From Gordonia hankookensis (GTDB lineage Bacteria; Actinomycetota; Actinomycetes; Mycobacteriales; Mycobacteriaceae): DNA of 64,000 bases. The notes beneath the pieces were generated by a model. It was not told the origin of the DNA. It saw only the letters and a program-made list of their open reading frames with translations, and did no database searches. The translations under genes were made by a program, and so were the position numbers. The DNA lies in assembly GCF_014673215.1 (NCBI RefSeq), contig NZ_JACWMS010000003.1, positions 62,001 through 126,000 on the forward strand, read 5' to 3'. Positions 28,106 through 37,518 of the stretch are shown piece after piece. Each line of letters begins with the position of its first letter. The stretch's first letter is position 1.

Positions 28106-29221
28106 TCAGACGTCCGTGGAGAAGCGGAGCCCGCCGTCGGGGATCTGCACACCGGGCCACACCCGCGCACCGCGCAGGAGCTCACAGCGCGCGCCGACAT
28201 CGGCGCCGTCACCGATCACGGTGTCGCGGATCAGGGCCCGGGGCCCGATGCGGGCGCCGAATCCGACGATGCTCCGCTCCACCACGGCACCGGCCTCAAT
28301 GACCGCACCGTCGAAGACGACGGCACCGTCGAGCCGTGCCCGCGGCCCGATCTCGGCGCCGCGACCCACCACGGTCCCGCCGATGAGCACCGCGCCGGGT
28401 GCCACGCCTGCACCGTCGTGGACCATCGATTCGCCGCGCCGGTCGCCGAGCGCGGGCGACGGCGCGATGCCGCGGACCAGATCCGCCGACCCACGCACGA
28501 AGTCCTCCGGAGTACCCATGTCCCGCCAGTAGGCGTGGTCAACGTGGGCCTGGATGTGCCGGCCCTCGGAGAGCAGTTTGGGGAAGACCTCACGCTCGAC
28601 CGAGACCGGGCGACCGGGTGGGATCTCCTCGATCACCGAACGACGGAAGACATAGGTCCCGGCGTTGATCTGGTCGGTCGGCGGATCCTGGGTCTTCTCC
28701 AGGAAGTCGGTGACCCGGCCGGTCTCGTCGGTCGGCACGCAACCAAAGGCCCGCGGATCACTGACGGGCACGAGGTGCATCGTGACGTCGGCACCGCTGT
28801 TCCGATGCGTGGTCAGGATCTCGCGGACGTCCGTGCCACCGAGCACATCGCCGTTGAACACAAGGATGTTGTCGGCCGTGAGGTCGTCGAGCACGTTGCG
28901 GATGCCGCCGCCGGTCCCGAGGGGTTCGGTCTCGGTGACGTACTGCAGGCGCACACCGAGTTTGGAGCCGTCGCCGTAGTACTCGGAGAACACGTGGGCC
29001 TGGAACGAGGTGCCGAGCACCACGTCGGTGATCCCCGCCGCCTGGATCCGGGACAACAGATGGGTGAGGAACGGGACACCGGCGGTGGGCAGCATCGGTT
29101 TGGGGGCCGACAGGGTCAGCGGCCGCAGCCGGGTGCCCTTTCCGCCCACCAGCACCACGGCCTGCACCGACGATGTCACGTCCGGATCGGACGCCACCTC
29201 GACATGGCTCTCACTGGTCAC
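28106..29221 (-). CDS. manB: Mannose-1-phosphate guanylyltransferase (GDP-mannose pyrophosphorylase)
   Basis: 371 aa, cytosolic. It makes GDP-mannose for PIMs, lipomannan and glycoprotein mannosylation. The nucleotidyltransferase signature VLVGGKGTRLRPLT and metal-binding FNGDV are present, and the C-terminal 110 residues form a left-handed beta-helix of hexapeptide repeats (GAGVAPGAVLIGG, GRGAEIGPRA). It matches Rv3264c. GTG 29221 follows GAGGAGG 5 nt upstream and overlaps the wbbL stop by 11 bp. The glucose-1-phosphate enzyme family is similar, but the neighbours favour the mannose enzyme. Some authors call this gene manC. Confidence 0.88.
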   Translation of the reverse strand: MTSESHVEVASDPDVTSSVQAVVLVGGKGTRLRPLTLSAPKPMLPTAGVPFLTHLLSRIQAAGITDVVLGTSFQAHVFSEYYGDGSKLGVRLQYVTETEPLGTGGGIRNVLDDLTADNILVFNGDVLGGTDVREILTTHRNSGADVTMHLVPVSDPRAFGCVPTDETGRVTDFLEKTQDPPTDQINAGTYVFRRSVIEEIPPGRPVSVEREVFPKLLSEGRHIQAHVDHAYWRDMGTPEDFVRGSADLVRGIAPSPALGDRRGESMVHDGAGVAPGAVLIGGTVVGRGAEIGPRARLDGAVVFDGAVIEAGAVVERSIVGFGARIGPRALIRDTVIGDGADVGARCELLRGARVWPGVQIPDGGLRFSTDV

Positions 29222-30104
29222 CGGTTCCTCCTCTGTTTCGTTCGACGGCCCGGCCGGCCGCGAGCACCGCGACCCGAGAACGCACGGCCAGCCCGATGCG
29301 GAGCGCCAGGCGCAGCGGCGCCTGCCACACGCCCGGATGGCGGTCGGCCTGGAACCGGTAGGCACTCTTGTGATGGGCGGGCAGCATCTTCTCCGGATTG
29401 CGTCCGGCCGCATGGCCTTTGGTGTGGACGATCTCCGCGTCCGGTACGTAGACGTTGAGCCAGCCTGCCTTGCCCAGCCGATCGCCGAGATCGACGTCCT
29501 CCATGTACATGAAGTACCGCGAGTCGAAACCGTCGATGGAGTCGAATGCGGCACGGCGCACGAGCAGACACGATCCCGACAACCATCCCACCGGACGTTC
29601 GCTCGGCGCGGCGTCGTCGGCCCGATAGGCGGCCGTCCAGGGATTGGTCTTCCAGATCGCCCCGAACAATGCGTGTCCGGCGCCGGAGACCAGATCCGGG
29701 ACCCGCCGCGCCGACGGGTAGATCGAACCGTCCGGCTCGCGGATCAACGGCCCCAGCGATCCGGCGCGCGGCCAGCGTCGGGCCGCGGCGAGGAGTTCGT
29801 CGAGCGAACCCGGCGCCCACTCGACATCCGGGTTGGCCACCGCGATGAACTCCACCGCGGGGTCCACCTCGGCGACCGCACGGTTGATGCCGCCGCCGTA
29901 GCCGATGTTGCCGCCGGTCCGCACGAGCGTCACGTTGTCGAACTCCTGCTCTGCGGCCTCGGGCGCACCGTCGGTCGACCCGTTGTCGGCGATGACGACC
30001 CGGGGCACCGATGAGGCGGTGGCCTTCTCGAGGCTTCGCAGGAATGCCGCGAGGTAATCCCCCGACGAATACGTCACCGTCACGACGGCAAGCTCAGCAG
30101 TCAC
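29211..30104 (-). CDS. wbbL: Rhamnosyltransferase WbbL (arabinogalactan linker)
   Basis: 297 aa GT2-family enzyme that adds rhamnose from dTDP-rhamnose to GlcNAc-PP-decaprenol, the linker between peptidoglycan and arabinogalactan. Motifs: ADNGSTDG (nucleotide site), VANPDVEW (metal DxD-like), and RPVGWLSGSCLLVRR with FMYMEDVDLGDRLGK, nearly as in Rv3265c. GTG 30104 is preferred because the protein then begins at the normal GT2 first strand. It lies between rmlD and manB in a wall-precursor operon. Confidence 0.93.
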   Translation of the reverse strand: MTAELAVVTVTYSSGDYLAAFLRSLEKATASSVPRVVIADNGSTDGAPEAAEQEFDNVTLVRTGGNIGYGGGINRAVAEVDPAVEFIAVANPDVEWAPGSLDELLAAARRWPRAGSLGPLIREPDGSIYPSARRVPDLVSGAGHALFGAIWKTNPWTAAYRADDAAPSERPVGWLSGSCLLVRRAAFDSIDGFDSRYFMYMEDVDLGDRLGKAGWLNVYVPDAEIVHTKGHAAGRNPEKMLPAHHKSAYRFQADRHPGVWQAPLRLALRIGLAVRSRVAVLAAGRAVERNRGGTGDQ

Positions 30105-30159
30105 CGGGTCAGGGTAACCAACCTCGTGCGGGCGCCGATCACCCTTCGACGTCATGTGG

Positions 30160-31071
30160 TCAGCCGCGTGCGATGCGGTCGCGGGTCACCGCGTCGTGCA
30201 GAGCCGCCCGCCAGTCGCGCAGCGGGGTCAGGCCCGCAGCGCTCCACGACGCCCCCGACAACACCGAATAGGCAGGTCTGGGCGCCGGACGCGGGAACTC
30301 GTCGGTGGTGCAGGGCCGCACCCGTTCAGGGTCGGCGCCCACCTCTTCGAAGACTGCGCGCGCCACCTGATACCAGCTGACGCTGCCGGCATTTGTGGCG
30401 TGCAACACGACGCCTGCGGTCGAGCCGCCCGGCTCGGTCGACACCAGTTCCCACAGGCCGTCGGCGAGATCGCCGACATATGTCGGTGACCCGGTCTGGT
30501 CGTCGACGACGGTGACCTCGGGACGGACGGACTCCAGACGCCGCATCGTGCCGACGAAGTCAGAGCTGTCCGGAGCGCCGGTGTACACCCACGCCGTCCG
30601 GACGACGGTCGCCGTCGGGTCGGTGTCGAACACGATCCGCTCGCCGGCCAGCTTCGACGCGCCGTAGACGGTTTCCGGCTCACCTGTCACGTCGCCGGGT
30701 TCGTACGGGACTCGGCGGCGCGGGCCGTCGTCGGTGGCCGCCGCCCCCGCGAAGACGTAGTCGGTGGAGACGTGGACGAGCCGGGCGCCTGCCCTGGCGG
30801 ACACCCGCGCGAGGTGGCCCGGCCCGTCGCGATTGATCGCGAAGGCACGCCCGGCGTCGGACTCGGCACCGTCGACGTCGGTGTAGGCGGCGCAGTTGAG
30901 GATCACGTCCCGGGCGCCGAGGTCCGCGAGAGCGTTCGCCACCGACGCCTCCTCGGTGATGTCGATGTCGGCGGAGGTGAGCGTGCGCACCCGCTCGGAA
31001 GCCTTGTCAGACGCTCGCAGCGCCGTGCCGAGCTGCCCGCCTGCGCCGACGATGTAGGTGGTCGCACTCAT
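30160..31071 (-). CDS. rmlD: dTDP-4-dehydrorhamnose reductase RmlD
   Basis: 303 aa. It performs the last step to dTDP-L-rhamnose. NADPH motif GAGGQLG near residue 8; NCAAYTDVDGAESD; VSTDYVFAG; catalytic YGASK (YxxxK) near 145. It matches Rv3266c, and the next gene (wbbL) uses the product. Start ATG 31071 or the in-frame ATG 31080; no strong ribosome site distinguishes them. Divergent from the LCP gene; a 10-bp palindrome CTGACGTCAG (31185-31194) lies between them. Confidence 0.93.
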   Translation of the reverse strand: MSATTYIVGAGGQLGTALRASDKASERVRTLTSADIDITEEASVANALADLGARDVILNCAAYTDVDGAESDAGRAFAINRDGPGHLARVSARAGARLVHVSTDYVFAGAAATDDGPRRRVPYEPGDVTGEPETVYGASKLAGERIVFDTDPTATVVRTAWVYTGAPDSSDFVGTMRRLESVRPEVTVVDDQTGSPTYVGDLADGLWELVSTEPGGSTAGVVLHATNAGSVSWYQVARAVFEEVGADPERVRPCTTDEFPRPAPRPAYSVLSGASWSAAGLTPLRDWRAALHDAVTRDRIARG

Positions 31072-31303
31072 GGAACACATGGTGCCGTACGGAGATCGCG
31101 AGCACGCAGACGCCGATCGGTGATGTGGGTCTCGACGCGAGCGCTCGGCGTTGCACCCTCGAATTCTCACTTCACTTCAGTAGCCTGACGTCAGCACAGC
31201 ACCATCCGAAACGTCAACATCACGAACAACGGCACGCACTTGCGTAACACGTCCCGAGCGGATGTCGCCGGGTTCGCCGACGACGAAAGGGACTGACCCG
31301 CCC

Positions 31304-33415
31304 GTGGACTCTCGACCCGATGGCGCACGCCGACGTTCCGGCGGTCGCGCACGTCCCGACGAGCCCACCGTCGCGCCCCGCGGCCCCGCCGAGGGACGAG
31401 TACGACGTACTCAGCATCCGGCGCAGGGCCAACCGTCCGATCCGCCGCCGCGTCTGCGACGGCCCGCCCCCGGCGATCCGCGCGCCCAGCGCCGCACACC
31501 CACCGACGGCCGGACCCCGACCGCGCGCCGCACACCGACCGACCAGGCCCGCCCGGACCAGCCTCGCCGACGACGGCCACCCGATGCGGTGAACGAGCAG
31601 GGCCGTCGCAGGTCGGGCGAGATCCATACCCGCGACGGTGTCGCGGCCGATGGGGCACGACACCCGCGACGACGTCCCGACGACGCCGCTCCCCGACGTC
31701 GTCCTCGTCCGGCCGACGCACCGGAACCCTCGACCCGACGAGATCGCGCCCAGGGCAGGCCGCGTCCGCCCCGCGCCGACGAACGCGCCGACGCTCCCGG
31801 GCGACCCCGACGTCGCCGTCCCGCGGCCACTCCCGGCGATGATCGGCGGACCGTCGAGGCCCCGCGAGCGGCCGGCACCGGGCGACGCCGCCCTTCGCGC
31901 CCGAAGTCCCGCCCCGAGCCGGCGGCCGAATCTGCCGGCACACCGGCGCCCAGGCGCGTCACACAGCAGTTCTCGTGGCGATCCCGGACCACCCGCACCG
32001 GCCTCGGTCGCGGGCTGGTGGCGTTGCTGTCGGTGGCGGTGCTGTTGTGTACCGGCTATGCGTGGAACAGCGTCAGCAACCTGAACTCGAACATCACCCA
32101 GCTGGCCGGTCTCGGACTCGGCGGCGCCGACGACGGCGCCGTGGACATCCTGCTGGTGGGCACCGACTCGCGGACCGATGCCAAGGGCAACCCACTGTCA
32201 CCGTCCGAGCTCAAGATGCTGCGCTCCGGCGAGGAGGTCGCGACCAACACCGACACGATCCTGCTCATCAGGATCCCCAACGACGGATCGTCCGCGACGG
32301 CGATCTCGATCCCGCGCGACTCCTACGTCGACGTGCCCGGTATCGGCATGTCCAAGATCAACGCGGCATATGGCACCACCAAGGAGGGGGTGCGGGGACG
32401 TGCGGTCGAGGCAGGCGAAAGCGAGGCGGCAGCCGAGAAGGAAGGCACCCAAGCCGGTCGCAAGGCCTTGATCGACACGGTCGCGAATCTGACCGGCGTC
32501 AAGGTCGATCATTATGCCGAGGTCGGGCTGCTCGGCTTCGTCCTGCTGACGAATGCGGTCGGCGGGGTCGATGTCTGCCTGAACGACGCGGTCCGCGAGC
32601 CGTTCTCGGGTGCTCGTTTCTCGGCGGGCAAGCAGACCCTGAACGGACCCAAGGCACTGAGTTTCGTCCGACAGCGCCACGGCCTGCCCCGCGGCGACCT
32701 CGATCGGATCACTCGTCAGCAGGTCTTCATGGCGTCGCTGACCCAGAAGATGCTCTCCGCCCATCTGCTCACCGATCCCGGCAAGCTCGACGAACTCCAG
32801 CGGGCGGTGTCGCGATCGGTGGTGATCGACAACAACTGGGACATCCTGAAGTTCGCGGAGCAGTTGAAGGATCTCACCGGCGGTCGGGTCAAGTTCGCGA
32901 CCATCCCCGTCGTCACCGAACAGGGCTGGAGTGACGACGGTCAGCAGAGTGTGGTGCAGGTGGACCCGAAGCAGGTCCACAGCTTCACCGACAATCTGCT
33001 CAACAGCAAGAAGAACGAGGACGCGCCCGACCGGGCCGACTACACCGTCGACGTGGTCAATGCGGGAACCATCGACGGCCTGGCCTCCAACGTGTCGAAC
33101 ATCCTGACGACCAAGGGATTCCAGGCAGGCAAGACCGGCACCGGCGCGTCGAACGACAAGGACTCGGTGGTGTATGCGCACTCCGACGACGCGGGCGCCC
33201 AGCAACTCGCCAAGGATCTCGGTGGTGCCCAGGTCCGAGTCGACTCGTCGATGCCCGACAAGCGGATGAAGGCGGTCTTGACCAACACCTACGGGGGCCC
33301 GGGGTCCATCGGCGACACCGGCGCCCAGACCGACAACGTGCCGGCCAGCGAACGGGTCGGCAACAACCGTCCGCCGATCACAGCCGGTTCCGACGGCCCG
33401 ACGTGTGTGAACTGA
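31304..33415 (+). CDS. LytR-CpsA-Psr (LCP) family wall-polymer ligase
   Basis: 703 aa. The first 220 or so residues are cytosolic and extremely rich in Arg, Pro and Asp. One membrane helix follows, then the LCP domain with ILLVGTDSR, SIPRDSYVDVPG and the catalytic arginine region SFVRQRHGLPRGDLDR. A C-terminal LytR_C domain closes the protein (YTVDVVNAGTIDGLASNV). LCP proteins transfer arabinogalactan to peptidoglycan; the order matches Rv3267 (Lcp1/CpsA-like) beside rmlD-wbbL. GTG 31304 has AAAGGGA 11 nt upstream; ATG 31262 is an alternative. Confidence 0.9.
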   Translation: MDSRPDGARRRSGGRARPDEPTVAPRGPAEGRVRRTQHPAQGQPSDPPPRLRRPAPGDPRAQRRTPTDGRTPTARRTPTDQARPDQPRRRRPPDAVNEQGRRRSGEIHTRDGVAADGARHPRRRPDDAAPRRRPRPADAPEPSTRRDRAQGRPRPPRADERADAPGRPRRRRPAATPGDDRRTVEAPRAAGTGRRRPSRPKSRPEPAAESAGTPAPRRVTQQFSWRSRTTRTGLGRGLVALLSVAVLLCTGYAWNSVSNLNSNITQLAGLGLGGADDGAVDILLVGTDSRTDAKGNPLSPSELKMLRSGEEVATNTDTILLIRIPNDGSSATAISIPRDSYVDVPGIGMSKINAAYGTTKEGVRGRAVEAGESEAAAEKEGTQAGRKALIDTVANLTGVKVDHYAEVGLLGFVLLTNAVGGVDVCLNDAVREPFSGARFSAGKQTLNGPKALSFVRQRHGLPRGDLDRITRQQVFMASLTQKMLSAHLLTDPGKLDELQRAVSRSVVIDNNWDILKFAEQLKDLTGGRVKFATIPVVTEQGWSDDGQQSVVQVDPKQVHSFTDNLLNSKKNEDAPDRADYTVDVVNAGTIDGLASNVSNILTTKGFQAGKTGTGASNDKDSVVYAHSDDAGAQQLAKDLGGAQVRVDSSMPDKRMKAVLTNTYGGPGSIGDTGAQTDNVPASERVGNNRPPITAGSDGPTCVN

Positions 33416-34137
33416 TGAGCGCACCGACGATCACCTCCGCCGTCTTCGACGCGGTCACCGACTGGTCGCAGCCGCTGCTGACCTACTACGACCATGCGAG
33501 CGGTGAACGAACCGAGTTGTCCGGGGCGACCCTGGGCAATTGGGCCGCCAAGTCGGCCAACTTCTTCGTCGACGAACTGGGCCTCGGGCCCGACGACGAG
33601 GTCCTCGTGGATCTTCCGGAGCATTGGCAGACCGCGGCCATCCTGCTCGGCGCCTGGTGGGCGGGCACGCACGTCCGGCTGCCCGGCAGCGACGTCGACG
33701 GGTCGACGCCCGGTGCGGTGGTGACATCCGCTGACCGGCTCGGCGGATACGACGACGCCGACGAGGTCCTCGTCGCCTCGCTGGATCCGTTCGCGATGGG
33801 TGTGCGCGATCTACCGGTCGGGGTCACCGATTTCGCCGGCGCCGTTCGCGTGCACGGTGACCAGTACTCCATGTCGCGCCGGGTCACCGGGCCCGCACTC
33901 GACGGCGAGCCGACCGACGATGTGCTCGCCTCGGCCCGCGCAGCGGCCGCGAGCGACGGCATCGTCGCGGGGACGCGGGTGCTCACGGTGCGGCCCTGGC
34001 ACACCCGCGACCAGGTCGTCGGAAATCTGCTGGCGCCCCTGGTCGTCGGCGCCTCACTGATCGCGGTCTCCCATGCCGACGAGACACGACTTGCCGGTCT
34101 CGCCGACACCGAGCGAGCCGGACTCACCCTCCGCTGA
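33415..34137 (+). CDS. TIGR03089 family protein
   Basis: 240 aa. It resembles the N-terminal part of AMP-forming acyl-CoA ligases (LLTYYDHASGERTELSG, then DLPEHWQTAAILLGAWWAG) but ends before the adenylate motifs. Function unknown; it sits in the Rv3268 position. ATG 33415 shares a base with the LCP stop (TGATG), so the genes are translationally coupled. Confidence 0.82.
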   Translation: MSAPTITSAVFDAVTDWSQPLLTYYDHASGERTELSGATLGNWAAKSANFFVDELGLGPDDEVLVDLPEHWQTAAILLGAWWAGTHVRLPGSDVDGSTPGAVVTSADRLGGYDDADEVLVASLDPFAMGVRDLPVGVTDFAGAVRVHGDQYSMSRRVTGPALDGEPTDDVLASARAAAASDGIVAGTRVLTVRPWHTRDQVVGNLLAPLVVGASLIAVSHADETRLAGLADTERAGLTLR

Positions 34138-34204
34138 CACCGGCCCTTCTTGGGCAGAGTGCGCGGGATATCCAGAATCGCAACGGAAATGCATATCAGA
34201 GAAT

Positions 34205-34210
34205 TACCGT
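34205..34210 (+). promoter_or_regulatory. -10 box (TACCGT) of the YdcF-like gene
   Basis: TACCGT ends 8 nt before ATG 34218 and supports that start over the in-frame GTG 34209, which would lie inside the box. Confidence 0.4.
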
Positions 34211-34217
34211 GTTGCCC

Positions 34218-34904
34218 ATGCGTATCAAAGGGAGGGTTGCTCACTTGGTGGGCGCAAGTGTCCTGAGTGTCGCGATTGCCGGGACCGCACCGGTGGCCGC
34301 CGCTCCTGCGGCGGCGTCACCGACCACGATGTTCAACGGGATCATGTCGACCGTCGGTGGCTGTCAGACCCCGATTCCGGACCTGATCAAACGGTGCACC
34401 GACGCCGAGCGCCTGACGCCCGAGGTGCCGATGATGCTCCAGCTCAACCCGTTCGGGACCCGCATCGTGATCCTCGGCGCGGGCCTGAATCGGGACGGGT
34501 CGATGAAGCCCGTGCTGGTCACCCGCCTGCAGGCGGGACTGTCACTGGCGCGGGGTTTCCCGCCTGCGGGCATCATCACCACGGGCGGTCTGCCGAGGGG
34601 CGGGCGGACCGAGGCCCAGGCGATGCGGGCGTGGTTGATCGCCCACGGCGTGCCGACCGCCCGGATCGCCACCGAGAACCAGTCCCGCACGACGGTGGAG
34701 AATGCCCGCTACACCGCCCGGATACTCGCCGCCGGGCGAGCCACGGGCGCGGTGGTGGTCAGCAGCCCGACCCACGTGAAGCGCGCGATGCTGAATTTCC
34801 GGACGGCGGTGAACGGCTCGATCCCGATTGCCGGGGTGATCGCGGGCTATACCAACGGCGCGCCGGCCGTCGGCTCCGGCAGCGGGTCCTTCGGATCGAG
34901 TTGA
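34218..34904 (+). CDS. Secreted YdcF/SanA-like (DUF218) protein
   Basis: 228 aa. The signal peptide is MRIKGRV, a hydrophobic core, and an Ala-rich cleavage region near residue 35. The DUF218 core follows: RIVILGAGLN, the GIITTGGLPRGGRTEA segment, ATENQSRTTVENA and VVVSSPTHVKRA. This family is tied to envelope integrity, but the reaction is not known. The gene stands alone, with the short leaderless promoter above. The tail is Gly/Ser-rich. Confidence 0.78.
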   Translation: MRIKGRVAHLVGASVLSVAIAGTAPVAAAPAAASPTTMFNGIMSTVGGCQTPIPDLIKRCTDAERLTPEVPMMLQLNPFGTRIVILGAGLNRDGSMKPVLVTRLQAGLSLARGFPPAGIITTGGLPRGGRTEAQAMRAWLIAHGVPTARIATENQSRTTVENARYTARILAAGRATGAVVVSSPTHVKRAMLNFRTAVNGSIPIAGVIAGYTNGAPAVGSGSGSFGSS

Positions 34905-34954
34905 TCCGAACGCGCCCTTTCCGAATCGTCGTCGGGTGCGGCATGCTCGTAGCC

Positions 34955-35329
34955 ATGAAGATCCCCAGTGCAGTGGCCCGTCTCAACAAGGTGGTCACCA
35001 ATCCGATCCAGCGTCAGTGGGCGCCACGCCTCGCGCCGTGGGCGATGGTCGAGCATGTCGGACGCAAATCCGGTACCGAATACACGATTCCGGTGCTGGC
35101 ATGGGTCGATGACGACCGGGTGTCGATCGTGCTGGCCTACGGCCGCCACACCGACTGGGTTCGTAACGTGCAGGCCGCCGGCGAGTTCGGGATCGTCCGG
35201 AAGTCGCAGCACCACAAGGTCGTCAGGCCACGGATCATCCCCGCGGACTCCCCCGACGTCGCGCGTGGTGCACGGGTCTTCGCCCGGTTCTTCGATTCCG
35301 TGCTGACCGGTACGATCGTCGACGGCTGA
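34955..35329 (+). CDS. Deazaflavin (F420)-dependent nitroreductase-family protein
   Basis: 124 aa, short split-barrel protein of the DDN/DUF385 family. Landmarks are the VEHVGRKSGTEYTIPVLAWV stretch and GRHTDWVRNVQAAG. Homologues bind coenzyme F420 or heme. ATG 34955 is the start of the homologous region; the longer frame upstream overlaps the previous gene. The substrate is unknown. The hydrolase gene follows after 7 bp. Confidence 0.8.
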   Translation: MKIPSAVARLNKVVTNPIQRQWAPRLAPWAMVEHVGRKSGTEYTIPVLAWVDDDRVSIVLAYGRHTDWVRNVQAAGEFGIVRKSQHHKVVRPRIIPADSPDVARGARVFARFFDSVLTGTIVDG

Positions 35330-35336
35330 GCACCAC

Positions 35337-36164
35337 ATGGCCGACGATTCGCTCGACGATTTCAGCGTTCGCGACGTCACCGTCGGGAGCACGACCCATC
35401 GCGTCTACACACAGGGTTCCGGACCGGCGGTGATCGTGATCGCCGAGATGCCCGGGATCAGCCCCAAGGTCGCGGATTTCGCCCGAAAGGTCGCGGGCCG
35501 AGGGCTGACCGCGGTGATGCCGTCCTTGTTCGGGGTGGACGGCCGAGACCCGCGACCATCGAATCTCGGCGCCGTCGGCGCCGCCCAGAACATGGTCGGG
35601 ACGATCGTGCGCGCCTGCATCAGCCGTGAGTTCACCGTGCTGGCCACCGGAAAGTCCTCTCCGGTCACCGATTGGCTGCGCGGCCTCGCGGCCGAGGAGC
35701 ACGAACGCTGTGGCGGACCCGGCGTGGGTGCCGTCGGGATGTGCTTCACCGGTGGATTCGCCCTCGCCATGGCCGCCGACGACCGATTGCTCGCGCCGGT
35801 GCTGTCCCAGCCGTCGCTCCCCTTCGGTGTCATCCCGGCGCGCAACCGCTCGATCGACATCGGCGACGACGACCTCGCCAGGGTGAAATCACGCTGTGCA
35901 GCCGGACTTCAGGTGATGGGCCTGCGTTTCGAGGGCGACCCGCTGTCCCCGCGTGGCCGATTCGATTTCCTCCGAGAGCAACTCGGCGACGCGTTCCTCG
36001 CCGTCGAACTGCCCGATTCGGCAGCGAACCCCGATTCGATGCTGCCGAAACCACATTCGGTGCTGACCGAAGACCTGGTCGACGAACCGGGACAGCCCAC
36101 CCACGACACCCGCGAGAAGGTGCTCGATTTCTTTGTCGAGAAGCTGCTGACGACATCGACATGA
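35337..36164 (+). CDS. Dienelactone hydrolase family protein
   Basis: 275 aa alpha/beta hydrolase. The triad is Cys in GMCFTGG (near residue 137), His in PHSVLTEDL (near 238) and an Asp in between; the glutamate of AEMPG (near 37) is the residue that activates Cys in this family. It probably hydrolyses a lactone or ester. It lies 7 bp after the DUF385 gene and 28 bp before def. Confidence 0.82.
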   Translation: MADDSLDDFSVRDVTVGSTTHRVYTQGSGPAVIVIAEMPGISPKVADFARKVAGRGLTAVMPSLFGVDGRDPRPSNLGAVGAAQNMVGTIVRACISREFTVLATGKSSPVTDWLRGLAAEEHERCGGPGVGAVGMCFTGGFALAMAADDRLLAPVLSQPSLPFGVIPARNRSIDIGDDDLARVKSRCAAGLQVMGLRFEGDPLSPRGRFDFLREQLGDAFLAVELPDSAANPDSMLPKPHSVLTEDLVDEPGQPTHDTREKVLDFFVEKLLTTST

Positions 36165-36192
36165 CACCACCCGCACCGAAAGGTCCACCGAG

Positions 36193-36771
36193 ATGCCCGT
36201 CGCCGAGCTGCTGAGACTGGGAACACCGCGCACCATCGTCCGGTGGGGTGATCCGGTGCTGCACACGCCCGCACGACCGGTCACAGATTTCGGGACGGAA
36301 CTGCAACAGCTCCTCGCCGACATGTTCGCCACCAACGACGCCGCGCACGGCGCCGGTCTGGCCGCGCAACAGATCGGCGTCGACCTCGCCGTCTTCATCT
36401 ACGACTGCACCGACGAAACCGGTTCTCGGCGCACAGGTGTCGTCTGCAATCCGGCGCTCACGCTTCCCGAAGGTCGTGCCCGACGACTCGTGTCCTACGG
36501 CGAGGGATGTCTGTCGCTCCCGGGTGCGTACGCCGACGTCGACCGACCCGACGTCGCCACCTGCGAGGGCCAGGACCAATACGGCGAGGCGATCGTCGTC
36601 ACCGCAGGCGGAACGCTCGGCCGCTGCCTTCAGCACGAAGCCGATCACATCGATGGAATGGTGTTCGGTGACCGGCTCGCCACCAGAGCGCGCAAGCGTC
36701 TCCACCGCATGTTCGACGAAGGGTCGCACCGCTACGCCGACGACTGGCCCCGATCCCCGTCGGGTCGGTAG
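36193..36771 (+). CDS. def: Peptide deformylase
   Basis: 192 aa metalloenzyme removing the formyl group from nascent proteins. All three motifs are intact: GAGLAAQQIG (residues 53-62), EGCLSLP (C106) and HEADH (H148, E149, H152). Length is normal. A second def copy elsewhere is possible, as in many actinobacteria. It is convergent with purE. Confidence 0.95.
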   Translation: MPVAELLRLGTPRTIVRWGDPVLHTPARPVTDFGTELQQLLADMFATNDAAHGAGLAAQQIGVDLAVFIYDCTDETGSRRTGVVCNPALTLPEGRARRLVSYGEGCLSLPGAYADVDRPDVATCEGQDQYGEAIVVTAGGTLGRCLQHEADHIDGMVFGDRLATRARKRLHRMFDEGSHRYADDWPRSPSGR

Positions 36772-36772
36772 C

Positions 36773-36794
36773 GGGAGACGGGCTCAGCTCTCCC
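36773..36794. terminator. Weak hairpin between convergent def and purE
   Basis: GGGAGA and TCTCCC (6 bp) flank a 10-nt loop, overlapping the purE stop. Probably a bidirectional terminator; no U-tract. Confidence 0.35.
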
Positions 36795-37518
36795 CGAGCA
36801 GCTTGTCGCGCAGTGCCTGATCCTTCTCGAGCACCATGGTTTCCAGACCCTTCTGGAAATCCTCCATGCGAGAACGCAACCCGGCATCCGCCGACCCGAG
36901 GATCCGGATCGCCAGGAGACCCGCATTGCGAGCACCACCGATCGACACCGTCGCCACCGGGACACCCGCGGGCATCTGCACGATCGACAGCAACGAGTCC
37001 AGTCCGTCGAGGGTGCGCAACTGGACCGGAACCCCGATCACCGGCAGCGGCGTCGCCGAAGCGACCATGCCGGGCAGGTGGGCGGCTCCCCCGGCGCCGG
37101 CGATGATGACCGAGATACCGCGCGCGGCCGCGCCTGCCGCATAGTCGAGCATGCGCTGAGGTGTGCGGTGTGCCGAGACGACACCGACCTCGAACGGGAC
37201 ACCGAACTCCGCCAACGCCTCGGCGGCCGCCTCCATCGTCGGCCAGTCGGAATCGCTGCCCATGATCAGTCCGACGCGCGGACGGGTCGGATCGAGCGCG
37301 GCTTCGGCGACAGGGGCCTGGGCCGCCTCGGTGACGACGTCATCGTCGGGGTCGGCGGTGTCGGCGTCGGCAGGGTCCGTCGCGGCGAGTTCCGTGTCGG
37401 CGGTCTCCGCTTCGACGGTGTCGGTCTCTGTACCGGCCGTCTCGCTGTTGCTTGACCCGCCGTTACTTGACCCGCTGTTGCTTGTCTCCGTGTCGTCCGT
37501 CCCGGTGTGGTCGGTCAT
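36784..37518 (-). CDS. purE: N5-carboxyaminoimidazole ribonucleotide mutase PurE with acidic extension
   Basis: 244 aa. The catalytic core begins near residue 80 with [14 protein letters not shown] and continues SAHRTPQRM and [12 protein letters not shown]; it converts N5-CAIR to CAIR in purine synthesis. The first 75 or so residues are a low-complexity tail of Asp, Glu, Thr, Ser and Ala not found in typical PurE (about 165 aa). ATG 37518 overlaps the purK stop as ATGA. Confidence 0.92.
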   Translation of the reverse strand: MTDHTGTDDTETSNSGSSNGGSSNSETAGTETDTVEAETADTELAATDPADADTADPDDDVVTEAAQAPVAEAALDPTRPRVGLIMGSDSDWPTMEAAAEALAEFGVPFEVGVVSAHRTPQRMLDYAAGAAARGISVIIAGAGGAAHLPGMVASATPLPVIGVPVQLRTLDGLDSLLSIVQMPAGVPVATVSIGGARNAGLLAIRILGSADAGLRSRMEDFQKGLETMVLEKDQALRDKLLGES

